This document shows positions 11,371 through 24,398 of a DNA stretch of 64,000 nucleotides, piece by piece (position 1 is the stretch's first letter; each line of letters opens with the position of its first letter). The notes below the pieces were generated by a model, which saw only the letters and a list, made by a program, of their open reading frames with translations, was not told where the DNA came from and did no database searches. The position numbers and the translations under genes were made by a program. This DNA is from Congeria kusceri. Taxonomy: Eukaryota; Mollusca; Bivalvia; Myida; Dreissenidae. The stretch lies in assembly GCA_027627225.1 (NCBI GenBank), contig CM051034.1, positions 13,297,761 through 13,361,760 of the forward strand, read 5' to 3'.

Positions 11371-13225
11371 CTCACCTGAGCACGACTACATTTTATATTC
11401 AATCTTGACCAAACTTGCACAGTTTGTGCATACAATCTTGGACGAGTTCGATAATGGGCCCGATCGGACCTGGAACACCAGAGTTATTGGTATAGAGGTA
11501 TAGAGTCCCTTTTTTGCCCCAACTACATCTATTCCTGAATAACTCACCTGGTAAAGGGAGGTAAATGCAGTATCAGGAAGATAAGTGCCATAAATGTGTT
11601 ATTTCCCTTTAGTCACAGATATAACCCATATAGTGGAGTCTGCTTATCAGTAAAATCAATACATCGTTCTGATTCAACATGATATTTCTATTTTAGATCA
11701 GCATCATTACACATAGTAATACATGCACAGCCAGCTTCTGACCTATATTTTGGCTATGTGTGCAGCAGTAAATTTTTCCACTGTCTGTCTTGGGATCCAG
11801 TCAGGAAAAAGATGTAAACAACAATAAATAGCTAAAATTTATGTTGTAAACAAGATATGAGAATATAGGATTAATATCATGTGATCTAGTGCCTGAAAGG
11901 GTTAATTATTTTCTGTAGTTTTTGGACTGTTTAGTTAGTAACTTATTCAGTATCATTTAATCATGTAACTTTTGGACCGACATACCGGTATACATTTGAA
12001 TTGGGATTTTTGAAGTTGATTTATTATTTCTCCTTAATTGAAAAATACTTTTACAGTGTTTTTGACTCAAAATTGGTGTGATTATTAGTAAGTTTTTACA
12101 CAAATAAACTAAAAGCTTGTATAGTTATTTATAATTTAATCTGAAAATGTTGATAGGTGTATGGTTCTTAATGTTAACAATGAGTATTCCTATATAACAT
12201 AGAAATTTCCCTTTTCCTAAGAGTACATTTGGAAAGTTTGTCTCTGTGGGTGTCATTGACTCAAAATTATTAGTAAGTTTTTACGCAAAACAACTAAAAT
12301 GTTTTATAGTTATTTATAATTTGATCTGACAATATGGACAGTTGTATGGTTGTTAATGTTAACAATAAGTATTCCTATTGAACCTAGAGATTTCCTTCTA
12401 CTCAGAGTACATTTGGAAAGTTTGTTTGTTTGGAATTTTCACCTTATTTACCATCCATTCAGTGATATAATGACGGTCAGTTAACCTACTCACACTTTTT
12501 CTGGGCAAACTAAGCCGATGTAAGTGGTTTACCGGTACCAAGTGAACATACTTATGCCAGTAAATGACAACTGCCCTACTTAAATCAGAGGTAGGGGAGA
12601 ATGGCCGTAAACATTATTTCACGACCAATCCCCACACAAGTTATGTGGCCGGGCTGAGGCTCGAACTCAAGAACCCTTGATTGAGAGTATAACGCTCTAC
12701 CAACTGAGCTAGACGGGCCCGCAAAGCCATAATAATGTACTTGGTTTTATACATTTATATGGTGCCATTATGATGATATCTAGGAAGTTTTCTTAGAGTG
12801 TAGTAACTACAGAGTGTCACTGCTTGTACCAGTTTCGAACTAGTAGAGGTTTATCATTGCTTATGGACTTAGTTGCAAAACATTTAAAACAACAATACAG
12901 AACAATATATCAATCACTGATACGCAACGTTGAACTGACATCAAATCAGTCTGTGTACTGGTGTTGATAAATAATTTATTATTTTAATTCAAACATATAC
13001 CGGTATGTGAAAAAAAGATGGTAGTATCCAATCATAAGCTCTTTATGTAATTTTATAGAATTATTTCCATGTTTTTTTTGTATCGCCCCTATATGTTAAT
13101 GCCATGCGAAATGGGTTTTATTAGTACCGAGAATGTGGGTATTTACGGGTACCTGTTGCATCCCTAATGGTTGCCATTGTTCTCGGACTCAGGTGAGCGC
13201 TTTGGGACATCATCGCCCTCTTGTT
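11371..13225. mobile_element. Non-autonomous element with AGCTCACCTGAG ends
   Basis: It opens AGCTCACCTGAGCACGAC and closes CTCAGGTGAGCGCTTTGGG, a short inverted end pair that I associate with repeats common in bivalve DNA. Inside are an approximate tandem duplication of about 190 bp (12058-12250 and 12256-12430, both with GAGTACATTTGGAAAGTTTG) and a tRNA-like segment at 12646-12720. No coding frame is seen. It sits within the larger transposon. Confidence 0.55.
12646..12720 (-). repeat. tRNA-like segment
   Basis: On the minus strand TAGCTCAGTTGGTAGAGC is a near-perfect A box and GAGTTCGAGCCTC a B box with a T-arm. The anticodon stem does not pair and the acceptor ends do not match. It is a tRNA-derived (SINE-type) promoter or a decayed tRNA, not a working tRNA gene. 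Confidence 0.55.
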
Positions 13226-15007
13226 TATTAGTGCGTTTAATTCTCAACAAACAGGGTCTACGTGCAACGGAAGGATGTGGTAATAGAATGGTCATAGTCG
13301 AAATACATATCTTTAACAACTAAACACTCACCTGAGTGAAAAATGAAACAGCTCTTTAAAAAAAAACGTCAACCGCCATTTTAATGCACAGACATTTGGA
13401 TCTCACTTAAAATTTACGTGTGCATCATTTATGTTCACCCCCTTGTAAACGGGAAGGTCTGATGACGACCCATTTAAGTTCATACTTTTCAATAACCGGA
13501 ATTTCCAAAATCGCTATTTATATATAAATTTAAATCTCGGCCAATCTGAGTGTCCGTTTCCCATGACTTTAAATAAAACGTCAAAATAGCGTCTGGAGTG
13601 AAACCGGTATTAAATCATGTTCTTAAATTTATGGAATTGAGTTTCAACTAGACAAATGGAAATTTTTATCTGTCTTACAAATGTAAGTTGCAAGGGTGCT
13701 TTCTTGGCGTTTCATTGACTCGCAATGATATAGGACTCTTGACAATCGCACATAGGTAATTTTCCTCGGATAATTTATGACCTACTTCCACCTTCAAAAT
13801 CATGAAAGCTAGGCTCCGATTGGCTGACGGAAAGGTCGCCTGAACGTGACTTTCTATACGTCTTCTTCAGATCCTCATAGCGTAGCGGTTTTGAGGAGAT
13901 GATTTTAATCAGACTGCAGTTTAGACTAAACTGCAGTTTTGGTTTGATTTTCGTTGAAGTTTTAAAGAATTCAGAGTGCTCGTTTTTGCTTTTTTGAGCT
14001 CACCCGAACAAAGCTGCCAAATAGTCATGCTACATAACTTGTCATACAGCAACTTGACTAACGGGCATTAACAAATAAACAATACAGTAGCTTGATCTAG
14101 GTGAATCAGGTGTTTATACCAAGGTGTTATACCTATACGCATGAAGCCAAACAACTAGTTTAACATTGACTGGACCTATTGGTTTAGTGTAAGTGATTTT
14201 GGTATGTTTATGCCTTCGACATTGAAAATAGTCACGGGTTTTATATGTTGCTGTGGTCTGTGCGTTCATCTGTGTGTTCGTCAAACAATGGTGACTTAGC
14301 GATAAATGACTTTTAAAGCACTTAATGGATTTAATTTATATTAGACATGAGGGTACATCTCAAATACAGGTCAAATTTGATTTCGATCACAATCCACTCA
14401 TTTTTGTCAAGAGGCTGAGCTCGACATAGTTGTCACAATGTCGGTTCAATGTATGTCGGTCCATCCGTCTCTTTGTCCGTCCGCCAGAGATTGCCCGAGC
14501 CATAACTTTTATATGGATAGTTGGATTTCCAAATAACTTTGCTTAAGTATCACCGCAATTGAAACATGTGTCACGCGTAAAAACCAGACTAATACCTTTA
14601 AGGTCAATGTCACACTTCGAGGATAAAGGTCAAATGAGCAAATACAGAGCTTGTCCGATCCACATATTTGGTTTGGATGGCTGGATTTTCAAATAACTGC
14701 ACAAGTATTTTGCATCTGTTTTGCCATTGATACGTAGTCTATAAAAATGACACGAACAACTATGCCAATGACAAAACTTTAATGGCAGTCAGACATGTAA
14801 AGGCAATGTCACAACATTGATAAATGGCAATGCAACAATGACACCACATAAATGACAAAGACACATTTGACAATGACATTATGACCTTTACAGTAGCACA
14901 ATAAATATCTTCACGGCAATGACACAATGCCAATTGCAGTAACGCCATTGCAATGGAAATGATACAATATGAAAGGTAACCTGAATAAGGCAAAAACACT
15001 ATAAGGG

Positions 15008-15127
15008 CAATGGCACAATAGCTGTGCAAATAACACAAAGGCTATGACAATGGCACAATAGCTGTGCAAATAACACAAAGGCTATGACAATGGCACAATA
15101 GCTGTACAAATAACACAAAGGCTATGA
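15008..15127 (+). repeat. 40-bp tandem repeat, 3 copies, in a CAATGACA-rich tract
   Basis: CAATGGCACAATAGCTGTGC and AAATAACACAAAGGCTATGA make the unit. The surrounding 14760-15150 is a looser repeat of AATG-ACA words. It gives a spurious minus-strand frame. Confidence 0.8.
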
Positions 15128-15239
15128 CAATGACACAGTGGTAATGACATTTACACAATAATAACACCTCGTTTGTTATTTTTTATTTTAACACAATCAC
15201 ATGGTCCTTAACTAACAAAAACAGAGTCACTTAAAGCGG

Positions 15240-16306
15240 TCACACGTTGTCAATGAGCTCAGTAAACAACTCCCGGGCAGTCTCAAGTGTGTGGGGTTGC
15301 GGAAGATTCTCTGCCTCCATGTCACATACTTCCTCCAGGACAGGTATAAACAAATCTCTGCAGCCGAACTTGCTCTTTGTCGTTGTATACATGTTTTGTA
15401 AATGATTTAGACATTCAAAACTGCAACGAAGTGGGAACGAGTAATCATGGGTATCAAACACTTCAGGTTGATGATACAGAACTGACGGAATGCCACTTGG
15501 GATTTCTACATTTCTTTGCTGACGAATTCTATTATGTTGACAAATAAGTCTAAATGACGCTGCATTAGAGGCATAAAGCAGAATCTTAAGATTTCCATAT
15601 GTACATTGTCATCAATTCGTAATAAACCACTATCTACCATGTCTCTGAAGTAATTTCTCCAAAAGGCAGTAAAACCTAATCGCAAACTCCCCCAAAATCG
15701 TCAAATCCGTTCGTTCGACGTAGATCTTCCCGTCAGATGATTACAAAATCCAGACATATTATCGCCATCATCATACCGCAAAGTTGTCTGCAAATCTCGT
15801 ATTAGAACATTTTCTGTACCAGCGTCCCCCTTAACAAGTCTTGGTACACGCCTTAATTGTTTTACGTAAGATAATATCCAGCAATTATTCTTGGATTCGT
15901 GTTACTGTAACAGGCTTCTAACCACAACTTTTTTTTATTGAAAACCCATCAATTGCGCCATGAATAGCCATACCAAAAGGCTTAAGTTTGTCATAACCGT
16001 CTATATGTATAGCAAAGTTTGGTCCCTTGTTTTGATAATGTCTGCGACGCAATCTGTAGCCACATTCACTAAACCCTCTTTGATACAGGTTTGATATACA
16101 CTGAAAACAGTCAGCCAATGAAGACGACATGTTCCGTCTTTTAAGACGTAAACGTAAAATTCAACTGACGTAAACTGATTATTGTGTTGTGAGTTATCAA
16201 TAAAAATCCACAAAATCTCCTTGTATGTAAAGCATTGCTGGTAGTAAAATGATATCCAGCCGTCTCTTTCCTTCTCTGTAAGAACTGTTGAAACTGGTCG
16301 AATCAA
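15240..16306 (-). pseudogene. Integrase-core (rve-like) DDE transposase remnant
   Basis: On the minus strand, pieces in different frames line up with the eukaryotic integrase-core family: an N-terminal helical part with FTYKEILWIF, then RLRRRHYQNKGPNF, IHIDGYDKLKPFG (first catalytic Asp), AIHGAIDGFS, KGDAGTEN (second Asp), RSTSNERI (likely catalytic Glu), FWRNYFRDMVDSG, MEILRFCFMPLMQ and a C-terminal end at 15240. Frameshifts (for example in the A-run near 15930 and near 15865) and in-frame stops break it. The WHIDG-YDKLKP-HGCIDGFSR type resembles IS3EU-type elements as I recall them; the superfamily is uncertain. Confidence 0.75.
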
Positions 16307-16856
16307 AATCCAGAACAGCCAGCACTAAAATACAAAAAAAAATTGTTACACATGCATATACAGTGCAACATTTCTCAACATTTCTTTGGAAAAATTGTAC
16401 ATACACATATTCAAAATGCATTTAATCGAAATACTCGCAGGAATTAACTAATAAATGATGTTCTCTGTGGCGTATAGTTGCTTTTTGTGTATCAGAAGAG
16501 ATAAAGTACACTGCAAATATAAGTAAAAAGCAAAGTGCACAATTTAAACTGACAAACAAACTTACTGTTTAGACACATCCTACATTTTTTAAATGGCTAA
16601 GAAATGAGTATTTGGCAAAAAAGCTAAGAAATGTGGGGATTAACAAAACACCCACCAGAATGTATGACCGAGATAATTTTCAAATCAGAATCCAATTATT
16701 TAGTACAAACCCTACTAAACCCCTACATGGAATGGCTGAGTATTCTATACAAATATACTTACAAAAACAAACATTTTCAATGGGTAATCCTTTTAAATTT
16801 ATAGAGTCATATGCTGTAAAAGTTTAAGTCGAGTAATCGTTATTTTCTGCACATGT

Positions 16857-17356
16857 GGTGAAAGTGTATATCGACAAGCTGCAATTATATCGTATATCGT
16901 GAACAAATAACTCGACATACGGGTTTTACATTTCTTGTCAACAAAATGGCTGTCAACATTTCGAAAAAATAACACAACAAGTTGATATTTTTATTACGAC
17001 ATGACGACATTATCTAGCCATATCAGCAGAATTTAGAACGAGTAACTGCGTTATAAGTCAACATGTCGACATAGCGTATGTCGTATTGTACTACATAATA
17101 ACGTAAAGTTGACTTAACGTATCTCGTATTACCTACATAATCACATCATGAGGGTGGTGGGGGTACATATACGCTTCCATACAACATTTCGAAAAAATAA
17201 CACAACACGTCGATATTTTTATTACGACATGACAACATTATCTAGCCATGTCAGCAGAATTTATTACGAGTAACTGCGTTATAAGTCAACATGTCGACAT
17301 AGCGTATGTCGTATTGTCACATCATGAGGGGGGGGGGGGTACATATACGCTTCCAT
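16857..17356 (-). repeat. Right terminal inverted repeat, present one and a half times
   Basis: 16857-17180 is the inverted counterpart of the left end. 17181-17356 repeats its outer half (ACAACATTTCGAAAAAATAA through the G-run to ACGCTTCCAT), but lacks the segment between GTATTGT and CACATCATGAGGG. This suggests a tandem or nested end duplication. Confidence 0.7.
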
Positions 17357-19355
17357 AACAAAAGATTCGTCCGTGGTTGGCCAAGCTGATGTTTCTGCAT
17401 TGCTTTCTACTTTATTATCACAGTGACGTATAGACTAATTGAACCTGTAATAAATACACGTCGAAAAGAAATATTTGTTTTTATTATATACTTATAGACA
17501 ATCTGACTCAAATACTGATGTATTTTCGGTATAAAATACAATAGGCCAGATAAAATTCCCGTATTTCATACTGTGAAATAATTTTCCGTATTCAACGGCT
17601 GCAAAAACCGGACTACTTTTACGTTCGTTGAGTATCGTATATTTCCGTAACGTTCCAAGCGACACTGGGAAACATCCTATTCTATTTATAGACACTACGA
17701 CGCCGTTGCAATATGTTGATTGAATTGAATGACGCCATTGATGTACATGACATGTGTTCGTGCGCGTTCTTTGACTGTACTATTTTGTTATTATTTTGTT
17801 TGTTTCCTAGCGTAGGGGGCACTATACAGTTTCTCGGGCTTCGGACTCGGCCTGGTGGGGTCTGGGTTCGAGCCGTCTTGCACACACTGATAATGTCAAT
17901 ACCTGAAAACAAACCAAACATCATTTCAATATTGGTGTGGCTGTGGCTGCACAAAAATGTAAGGAAAATAATTATGCACACAGTTCCACTATAATTTTAA
18001 CATGCATGATCAGCCAATTTTGGGGTTCAAATGTCACCAGTTTTCGCGACCATTTCGGTGAGTTTCAACATCAATTTGCATACTTTCCTGCGAATGCGAG
18101 CATCTCAAACACTGCATGCATGTCTGCGTAACTTACCAGGTACTTGATTGCAGATGAGCAAACTGGGGATCAACCATTCAGATTTACCAATAAATTCCAA
18201 TAAATTCCAATGTATGTACGCCCTTCAAATATCCTGCAAAAATGGCGTTCAGAGCTAGGAATCCTCATTTACGAATTGTATGTGCAAGGTGGCTCAACAC
18301 ATACACTGGCTTTACATATGTAATATTTTCGATTTCACTAAGCATGCAATTAAAAACTCCAGCCCTTAAATCTAATACTTACAACTTCTAAAACACTCAA
18401 AATGCTGCTCAGTTTCACTGTATCCCTATTTATTAGAATTTTCTCCCCTGCCAATTCGAATTTTTGGCTAAAACTGGCTAAAAATGTTTTGATCGTAAGG
18501 AGGTATATAATAAATGGAATACTACATGACTGTGATGTTCCGGTGGGTTGTATCGCTCTCGCTGATTGCGTAAAGTTGTATACATCGTTATACAATCAAT
18601 TCGAGCGGTACAAGCCACTGGAACACCGCAGTCATGTATTATTCCCTATATCTTCTCGGTAAGATAGTTTATCTTATATAGTTCAGCAACTTGTTTTCCA
18701 TAGTCTTTAGTGTGCATAGCAATGAGCTCAGTTATCTCAGTTTCCAACTCTCGCTTAAAGAACAAAAGTCCTACATAAAGACAATCGTGATTGGTATTAG
18801 TTATTTTGGAAATAAAATTTTGCGTCTTAAACATTCCTTGCAAGAGGTTTTGTCATTCGCGTCATCTTGCATTTGGCACGTCAGATTGTAAATAGTATTA
18901 GCTGTCAACAAGAAGACAGCGAATGAAAGTAACTTGGGTCTATTTCATCCATATAGTTATATTCAGCTATCCGATTCGCCAACGCTGTTTGATTCTGCTG
19001 TTTACTTTCACGATATTTACAATGTTGACATCCTTGAGCAGCGCTAGTTTTGTTTAACGTCGGTCGATCTGCCATTTTTCAACGCCTCAGTGAATTGTAC
19101 ACAAAGAGTAAAGGCAAAACTATATATTATGGATGCCAAACAACAAGGTAAATAATCACGGCGTTTCGTAGGCAACAATATAACGTTCGTCATGTGATAA
19201 AATATGATTCGTCATATTTTATGTCTTTCTGTAATGTTCATTTATGTAGCAACTCATTTCAAACACCCATGTCACCAGGGGATATTTGATAAAGCATACG
19301 CAATACACGCTTGTTTGCCGGTATTCCTGCCAAATGTAATATCATTAATTTTTTA
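17357..19355. other. Unassigned sequence between transposon and minisatellite
   Basis: Several short open frames on both strands (17492-18900) have no recognisable motifs. A CTGTACTATT to CGGACTCGGC stretch near 17775-17850 and two inverted phrases GTTGTATACAACG-like (18573-18590) were noted but not assigned. Confidence 0.4.
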
Positions 19356-19733
19356 ATCCATATTATTCTTCCCAATTATCACAATACACAGTCGCTCATC
19401 CATATTATTCTTCCCAATTATCACAATACACAGTCGCTCATCCATATTATTCTTCCCAATTATCACAATACACAGTCGCTCATCCATATTATTCTTCCCA
19501 ATTATCACAATACACAGTCACTCATCCATATTATTCTTCCCAATTATCACAATACACAGTCGCTCATCCATATTATTCTTCCCAATTATCACAATACACA
19601 GTCGCTCATCCATATTATTCTTCCCAATTATCACAATACACAGTCGCTCATCCATATTATTCTTCCCAATTATCACAATACACAGTCACTCATCCATATT
19701 GTTCTTCCCAATTATCACAATACACAATTGCTA
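19356..19733 (+). repeat. 42-bp minisatellite, 9 copies
   Basis: The unit has ATCCATATTATTCTTCCCAA and TTATCACAATACACAGTCGC. Nine copies are almost identical (occasional CAGTCA, TTGTTC). 42 is a multiple of 3, so an open frame (19311-19772) carries a 14-residue repeat IHIILPNYHNTQSL. There is no splice or homology support, so I treat it as non-coding. Confidence 0.9.
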
Positions 19734-22279
19734 TCGTTTATAAATCTTTATATATCATCTTTATACTTATAAATACATTTTTAATCGGAAATTTTAGTGA
19801 ATCATCCAATAAATATTTAACGCAACGATTTTACCCATTCTTCAATCCACGAAACTTCTTGTGGTAATTAACGCCATATCTCCAAGTGACAAACATTATC
19901 CGATACTCATAATGTGTGCGCTGCTCTGGAAACTTAAATAAAAACATTTAAACTACCTTTGTTAATACGTTCGAAGATTTATTAAACCAAAAACTGACGC
20001 AGTTACTTGGCCTGAAATTCAAAATGTCAGCGCGGTCACATGACCTGACAGTCCTTTTCGCTTAGTCACGTGTCAAAAAGGTTGAAATATTTTGACAGTC
20101 TTAGTATCTCTTTCTCGGGTAATCGGACACTATCATTGTAGACAAAAGTGAGGTATAATAAAACAAAATATAGTACTTGTTTTCCATCCAGTGACCCATG
20201 TAAATAAACGACGTGAACTTGTGTTAGGAAATTACTGGTATAATACTATAATTTTAATTTTAAAGTAGATTTCACTTCACATAAATAAGTTAACAAACAA
20301 CCCTAACAAATTTTATGTTACACATATCAGACCAGTAGGATGCCACCACTGTTGTTCTGCATTGCTGAAATATAAACACAAAATAGAAACACGTTGTTCC
20401 ACTTTTAGAGTCTTATTAACTCTAACCCTAATAGTATTTAGAACAACGTTTCGCTCTAATAATCTTTGCAGCACTGTTGAACTTGCAGAAGGACATACTA
20501 TTATTGCAATTTCATCACCTACAGAATCCTTTAAGAGTTGGCTCAGTTTTGTCGTGATTTAATTGATCTGCCTCTGTGTGTTGGCTTGTCAGCCTGCCAG
20601 CTGCTTGCGTAGCAGTTAAGCCCTGATTTGTCTTGCCAAGGCATTTAACGTGTTTATTTACCCATAGTTAATGATGTTTGTAAAACATGCGCATTTTCCA
20701 TATAATATGTACGTTTTTATTATTATTCAACTTTTCTTACATAATGTTAAGTATTTGTAAAGGTCCATAATAATATTTGCAATCCTGTCATTCTAAGATA
20801 TTGTTATGTTAATTAGCTCAGGTATCGAAAAATGTCCAGTCGCCAGGTATATCATTGAGCTTAAGGTCAATCGGATTAACGATTATATTTAATTTTTGCA
20901 AATTCTCTGTAAGATGATTTTTCATTCGGATTTCAGGATTTACTGTCCTGACCGTTTTCTGTCCGCTTTAGTCCACTGGCCGCTGTGTGCAACTTCTTGC
21001 GCGTGAATCAATTGGGCCGTACGCACGGATGTATGTGGAATAAAGAATTAAATGGCATGGAAAAGAAAACGGAGGATTTATTTATGGCAAAAATAAGTAT
21101 TATAGTTTATAAAACTAAGATGTGTGTTTAGAAAACAAAAGATATTTAGAATTGTATTCCTATACTCAAAAGCAGATTGTCACTTACCACTGCTACACAC
21201 TATTAATACAATCATCTAAAATAATAGTAACTTATAATTTAACTTTATAACATAAGCCATGGTTCTCATAATGAGATGCGATGCCCGCTTCAGCCGGACA
21301 ATCAGCACAAGGGTTTGAAATAAACATTTGCTGTATAAAAATGTAAGGAAGAAATCTATGATTCCATTGTAGTCTGTGTCTGACTAGTTATTATTAAGCC
21401 CTACTAGAATATAACCCGCACCCGCGCGGAATGATTTTAAATTGCTATTGCTGGGGACCATTTCCCACCTTGACTAATTTTCTTCTCTGAAATCAAACTG
21501 CTGAAACTATTTATGAATATAAAGGTCCACAAAGGTCCACAAATCCCTTTTCTTGTTTTATCTTACCAAGTTAAATTAGCTTGGGAGAGTTTTCAGTTAC
21601 TGTCTTGAGAAAGATCAGAATGTCGAGCACGTTATACACGGATCAAGCAGGAGCAAAGTAACATAATATATGATGACTACGATATTTGGTAGAAACGACT
21701 GCATCAGTCTATTTCCCACCATGTTATGTGGTCTCTGACTATTTATGTTTAAAATATATGCAGACTTACCGAATATTTAATACATGAAATCTTAGCTAAA
21801 CAAACAAAATTAAACGAATTGCATTATTTTACAAGAAATATTTTGTACTTGTGTCACAGTGGTATTTCATCACTACGAACATTTAAATGTGATTAGCGTT
21901 TTGTTGGCCTTATACTTATTGCGCATGATTCTAATTCCACTGTATCGAATTTCTATTAGTGTAAACCCTTTTGAGACATAGGAAATAATGCGGAAAAACC
22001 CAGTGCTGCGTAGCAGGATAACTTGATAATATGCCAAATTTTCGCCAACAGCACGCTTGAAAAAAAAATTACATGTGGTTATTGTCAGTTCCGTGGCAGT
22101 TATACTACGAAAAGAGGCCAAGAACGCCTGAAAACATGTTATGAATGGATGGTACATTGAGGATTCTTTATGACATTTTTTTTACATTTTATTTTCTTCG
22201 TCCATTCACGTAACTTTACAATATGATATTGTTGCGGTTCAGGCTTGCTGGCTTTCGTGGCGTCTACCGTTTGGTACCG
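19734..22279. other. Unassigned AT-rich sequence
   Basis: No recognisable exon. Short duplicated phrase AAAGGTCCAC at 21522 and 21532. Frames at 20362-20562 and 21873-22157 lack motifs. Confidence 0.4.
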
Positions 22280-22500
22280 TGTCGGTTGCTCTTGGGATGG
22301 CGCTCAGGTTACTGCTGATGCTACTGGTATTACTGCTAGCAATGCAATGCAATGCTGTTGTTCCCAGTAATGCTGCTGTCGCTGTTGCTGTTAATGCTTT
22401 TGCTGCTGCTGACGATGATGTTGCTGCTAACACTGGTAGTGTGTTACTGGTGTTTATGTTGGTGGTGCTATTGCCGTTGTTACTTTGTTGTTAAACTGAT
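22280..22500 (+). repeat. GCTGTT / GCTGCT low-complexity tract
   Basis: Irregular TGCTGT/TGCTGC triplets give leucine- or alanine-rich frames on both strands. Flanks show no splice or poly(A) signals tied to them. Probably a decayed triplet repeat. Confidence 0.6.
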
Positions 22501-22963
22501 GTTGTCAGTGGTTGCGAGTGATTGCTGTTGTTAATGGCTCCAACGTATATGGTTTAAAATGAAGATGAGTTCAGAATATAATGTTCCACAATTTTATTAG
22601 GGTCTGAATAGAATATGTTATTCAGAAAAATAATGTGCGATGCAATAAAGCAAATCTTAGTACAATGTAACCTAATTTTCTGACAGATGAAAGTATTACA
22701 ATTATCGAAAAGAGGTCAATTCTGCACAAAGACTATTATATTCTGAATAATTTGTATTTAGAAAAATTACTTAGCCTATGCAAAATATCAAATACGTAAT
22801 AGGTTAACATATGACGCGCACCTAAGTACTGAACTTCTGAAGTCGAATATTCCCAAGTTCTAAGTGTCAACAAAATAGACAAATCGAGTTTGCCTTAAGA
22901 AAATAGTCGGAGTCCACGCACGAATGCGCGCAGCCTATTTATACTCGGACAACAGGTTGTACT

Positions 22964-23030
22964 GTGGCGTGCGACAAGTTGCGTTGTGGCATGCAACATG
23001 TTGCATTGTGGCATGCAACATGTTGCACGC
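22964..23030 (+). repeat. 22-bp palindromic tandem repeat, 3 copies
   Basis: TGTGGCATGCAACATGTTGC repeats at 22-bp spacing. The middle unit contains the perfect 16-bp palindrome ATGCAACATGTTGCAT (22991-23006). Related TGCATG words continue to 23070. Confidence 0.75.
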
Positions 23031-23245
23031 CACACTGGTGCATGCAGCACTTTTGTTGCATGACGCAGCATATTGTGGCAGCTAGGTGCGCGTCAAGTAC
23101 AATGACTGTTACTAAAGATAACACTCAGTTATGTTTATAAAACACAATTAGACGTATAATAAAGTATAACATCTTAAACACACCTGAAATCTGGTTTTGG
23201 AAACACTATTGAGATCAAACATCTTTTCGTAATTTAGAAATGTCA

Positions 23246-23419
23246 ACCGGAAGTAAACAAACCAGTTTCTATGCAACGACCAAGATGGCTGACTAGAAAA
23301 ATTCGGAAGAACGCTGTGAAAGTTTTATTTCAACAAACATCATCAAAATTCATTTCAGACGTAAACTACCTAGCCGTTTTGTGGATAAACATACACTCTA
23401 TCGAAATAAACTGACAATT
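23246..23419 (+). promoter_or_regulatory. Promoter-like cluster with ETS and YY1 motifs and a possible first exon
   Basis: ACCGGAAGT (23246-23254, ETS type) and AAGATGGC (23282-23289, YY1 type, often just inside the transcription start) lie 28 bp apart, with TTTCTATGCAAC between them resembling a weak RFX X-box. Downstream a donor-like TTG|gtaaga occurs at 23419/23420. This would suit a CpG-poor housekeeping promoter with a non-coding first exon on the plus strand. Which gene it would serve is unknown. Confidence 0.3.
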
Positions 23420-24370
23420 GGTAAGATATGTCTTTAAGAAAATAATCAAGCGTACGAACAAAATGGGTTTCGCAGAAAATGGTGACACTTCATTGGAATA
23501 TTTACGTTTAAGACAACACTAGATGAATAACTGGCGAAACATATGCACTACGTAGATCGTTTCGTTAATATATATATTAGAAACGACTGCATAATCCTTG
23601 TGGGGCAGTAGAATCACTGTACAGTAGAATCGATTGTAATAAACTGGGGCCATCTATGAACCATGCTTTACAGTATTAGAAGTTTGAAATATATAGTACT
23701 GTTTAACTACAATCAACAATTTAAAACTCGAAATCACTTGGTAAGTTTCTGGCCACTAATAAGTAAATTTGCATTGTAAAACCATGTTGCTTTGTTAATA
23801 ATTACGTATGGTTTCTGAATTTATTGTAGCAATGTGTATACCATACTAGTATAGGTTTATTAGGTGATCTTCGAAATTTATTTATTCTGTTTCTACCTGC
23901 AACAGTGGCCTAATAAAGGGGTAACCTGATAAATTTTCCTATCTCCAGTCAACAGGAAGTGGCAAGGTTTATCCAGTTAGTAGTGTAATACTACCGCCGA
24001 ATAGCAAAAGTAAAGCTCGCCCTATTTTCATTTCCTAAGCCCCACCGGATAAACTTTATCCATCCCGGCACCAACCAAGTTTTCTATTTATACTCGGCAT
24101 CGGTATTCCCGCGGTATTTCCGCCGTATTTGTTTATCTTCGGAGTTTCATGCTTTAATATAAATAACTTTCCTATCAGCTTGCAGCTATCAGTAGACATT
24201 AGGGGGTTAATGTCCACACTTTCGTCTGCTCGAGTTAATATAAATGAAGACTTAAATTAGTAATTTGTTAAATTTGTAAAAGATTACAATCAAACAATTT
24301 TAAGTGTATTGAATTTATTTATATACTAACAGCAACTTTATTTCAAAACAAAGGTTTTACCGCGAGATTA

Positions 24371-24398
24371 CCGATGACGTAATTTTGCAAGATGGCCG
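24371..24398 (+). promoter_or_regulatory. CRE plus YY1 motif pair
   Basis: GATGACGTAA (CRE/ATF type) is followed 7 bases later by CAAGATGGCCGC (YY1 type). The pair resembles a compact promoter. No coding exon follows within sight. Confidence 0.25.

Larger units (their letters stand above)
9821..17356. mobile_element. 7.5-kb DNA transposon with long inverted ends and a decayed DDE transposase
   Basis: A segment of about 290 bp starting ATGGAAGCGTATCTGTACCC at 9821 is repeated in inverted orientation at about 16857-17180, ending TACATATACGCTTCCAT. The two share runs such as the sequence around TATGTCGACATGTCGAC. A further truncated copy of the right end follows directly at 17181-17356. Between them lie the transposase remnant (15240-16306) and later insertions (10133-10300; about 11371-13225). 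I could not find a convincing target-site duplication. Confidence 0.65.

Noticed and set aside
12646..12720. Functional tRNA gene
   Set aside because: A and B boxes are good but acceptor and anticodon stems do not pair; the same holds for the tRNA-like segments at 34964, 37417, 41362, 5122 and 63289.
17492..18662. Several 60-100 codon frames on both strands
   Set aside because: No recognisable motif, no splice context and expected by chance in this length of DNA.
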